DNA of 6,200 nucleotides, taken from the NCBI GenBank assembly GCA_945868935.1, contig CAMBNE010000067.1:1-6200 (forward strand). The letters run 5' to 3'. Source of the stretch: an uncultured Clostridia bacterium. GTDB lineage: Bacteria; Bacillota; Clostridia; Oscillospirales; Acutalibacteraceae. Below the pieces are notes generated by a model that was not told the origin of the DNA, did not search any database, and saw nothing but the letters and a program-made list of their open reading frames with translations. Within the stretch, counting starts at the first letter, position 1; each line of letters opens with the position of its first letter. Shown in pieces: positions 6,118 to 6,200 of this stretch. The translations under genes and the position numbers were made by a program.

Positions 6118-6200
6118 TTTGGAGTGTGGAGAGTGGAGTGTGGAGTTAATGGTCGCTACGCTCCGTATTTATAATAATGCGTGTTGTTTGGATAAGTTTG
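6118..6200 (+). mobile_element. MITE-like element, copy B (partial, cut by the right edge)
   Basis: Four 7-bp units (TTTGGAG, TGTGGAG, AGTGGAG, TGTGGAG; 6118-6145) are followed by TTAATGG, TCGCTACGCTCCG and GCGTGTTGTT. Bases 6139-6200 align without gaps to the reverse complement of 3472-3533, with 8 differences in 62. The order of the 7-bp units differs from copy A, so the arms vary more than the interior block. It starts 43 bp behind the terminator T run of the DUF1292 gene. The rest of the element, including the far terminal repeat, is outside the window. Confidence 0.65.

Overview
The window looks like a chromosomal core-gene region from a Gram-positive Clostridia bacterium, most like the Ruminococcaceae/Oscillospiraceae. 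This rests on three things: the RpoB rifampicin-region sequence, which is of Firmicutes type with no large proteobacterial-style insertions; an HtpG of ordinary bacterial length; and a DUF1292 (YrzB-like) protein, a family typical of Firmicutes. Promoters are near-consensus sigma-A type, Shine-Dalgarno sites are purine-rich, and intergenic DNA is much richer in A+T than the genes. The assignment is by recognition, not by a database search.

Layout from left to right. Positions 1-3012 (minus strand) hold the first 1004 codons of rpoB, the RNA polymerase beta subunit; its C-terminal end lies beyond the left edge. Positions 3013-3290 hold its ribosome binding site, a leader of about 180 nt, a strong promoter (TTGACA, 17 nt, TAAAAT) and an A-tract stretch behind it. 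The leader contains an unbroken 56-codon reading frame and a promoter-like pair on the opposite strand. Positions 3291-3549 are a 259-bp non-coding element with perfect 23-bp terminal inverted repeats built from 7-bp units, which looks like a MITE. Positions 3559-3594 are the htpG terminator, and 3612-5492 (minus) is a complete htpG (Hsp90 chaperone). Positions 5493-5735 are a divergent intergenic region with one promoter for htpG, overlapped by an 18-bp perfect palindrome, and one for the rightward gene. Positions 5736-6032 (plus) encode a small, very acidic DUF1292 protein, followed by a strong terminator (6038-6074). At 6118-6200 a second copy of the repeat element begins and runs off the right edge.

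The genes appear to be three separate transcription units: htpG, rpoB (probably continuing into rpoC outside the window) and the DUF1292 gene. They share no pathway, although RpoB and HtpG are both housekeeping proteins. The most unusual content is the dispersed repeat family. Two copies are visible, 54 of 62 bases identical over the shared part, each placed just behind an intrinsic terminator and in the same orientation relative to the gene before it. No defence system, CRISPR array, transposase, rRNA or tRNA gene was found.
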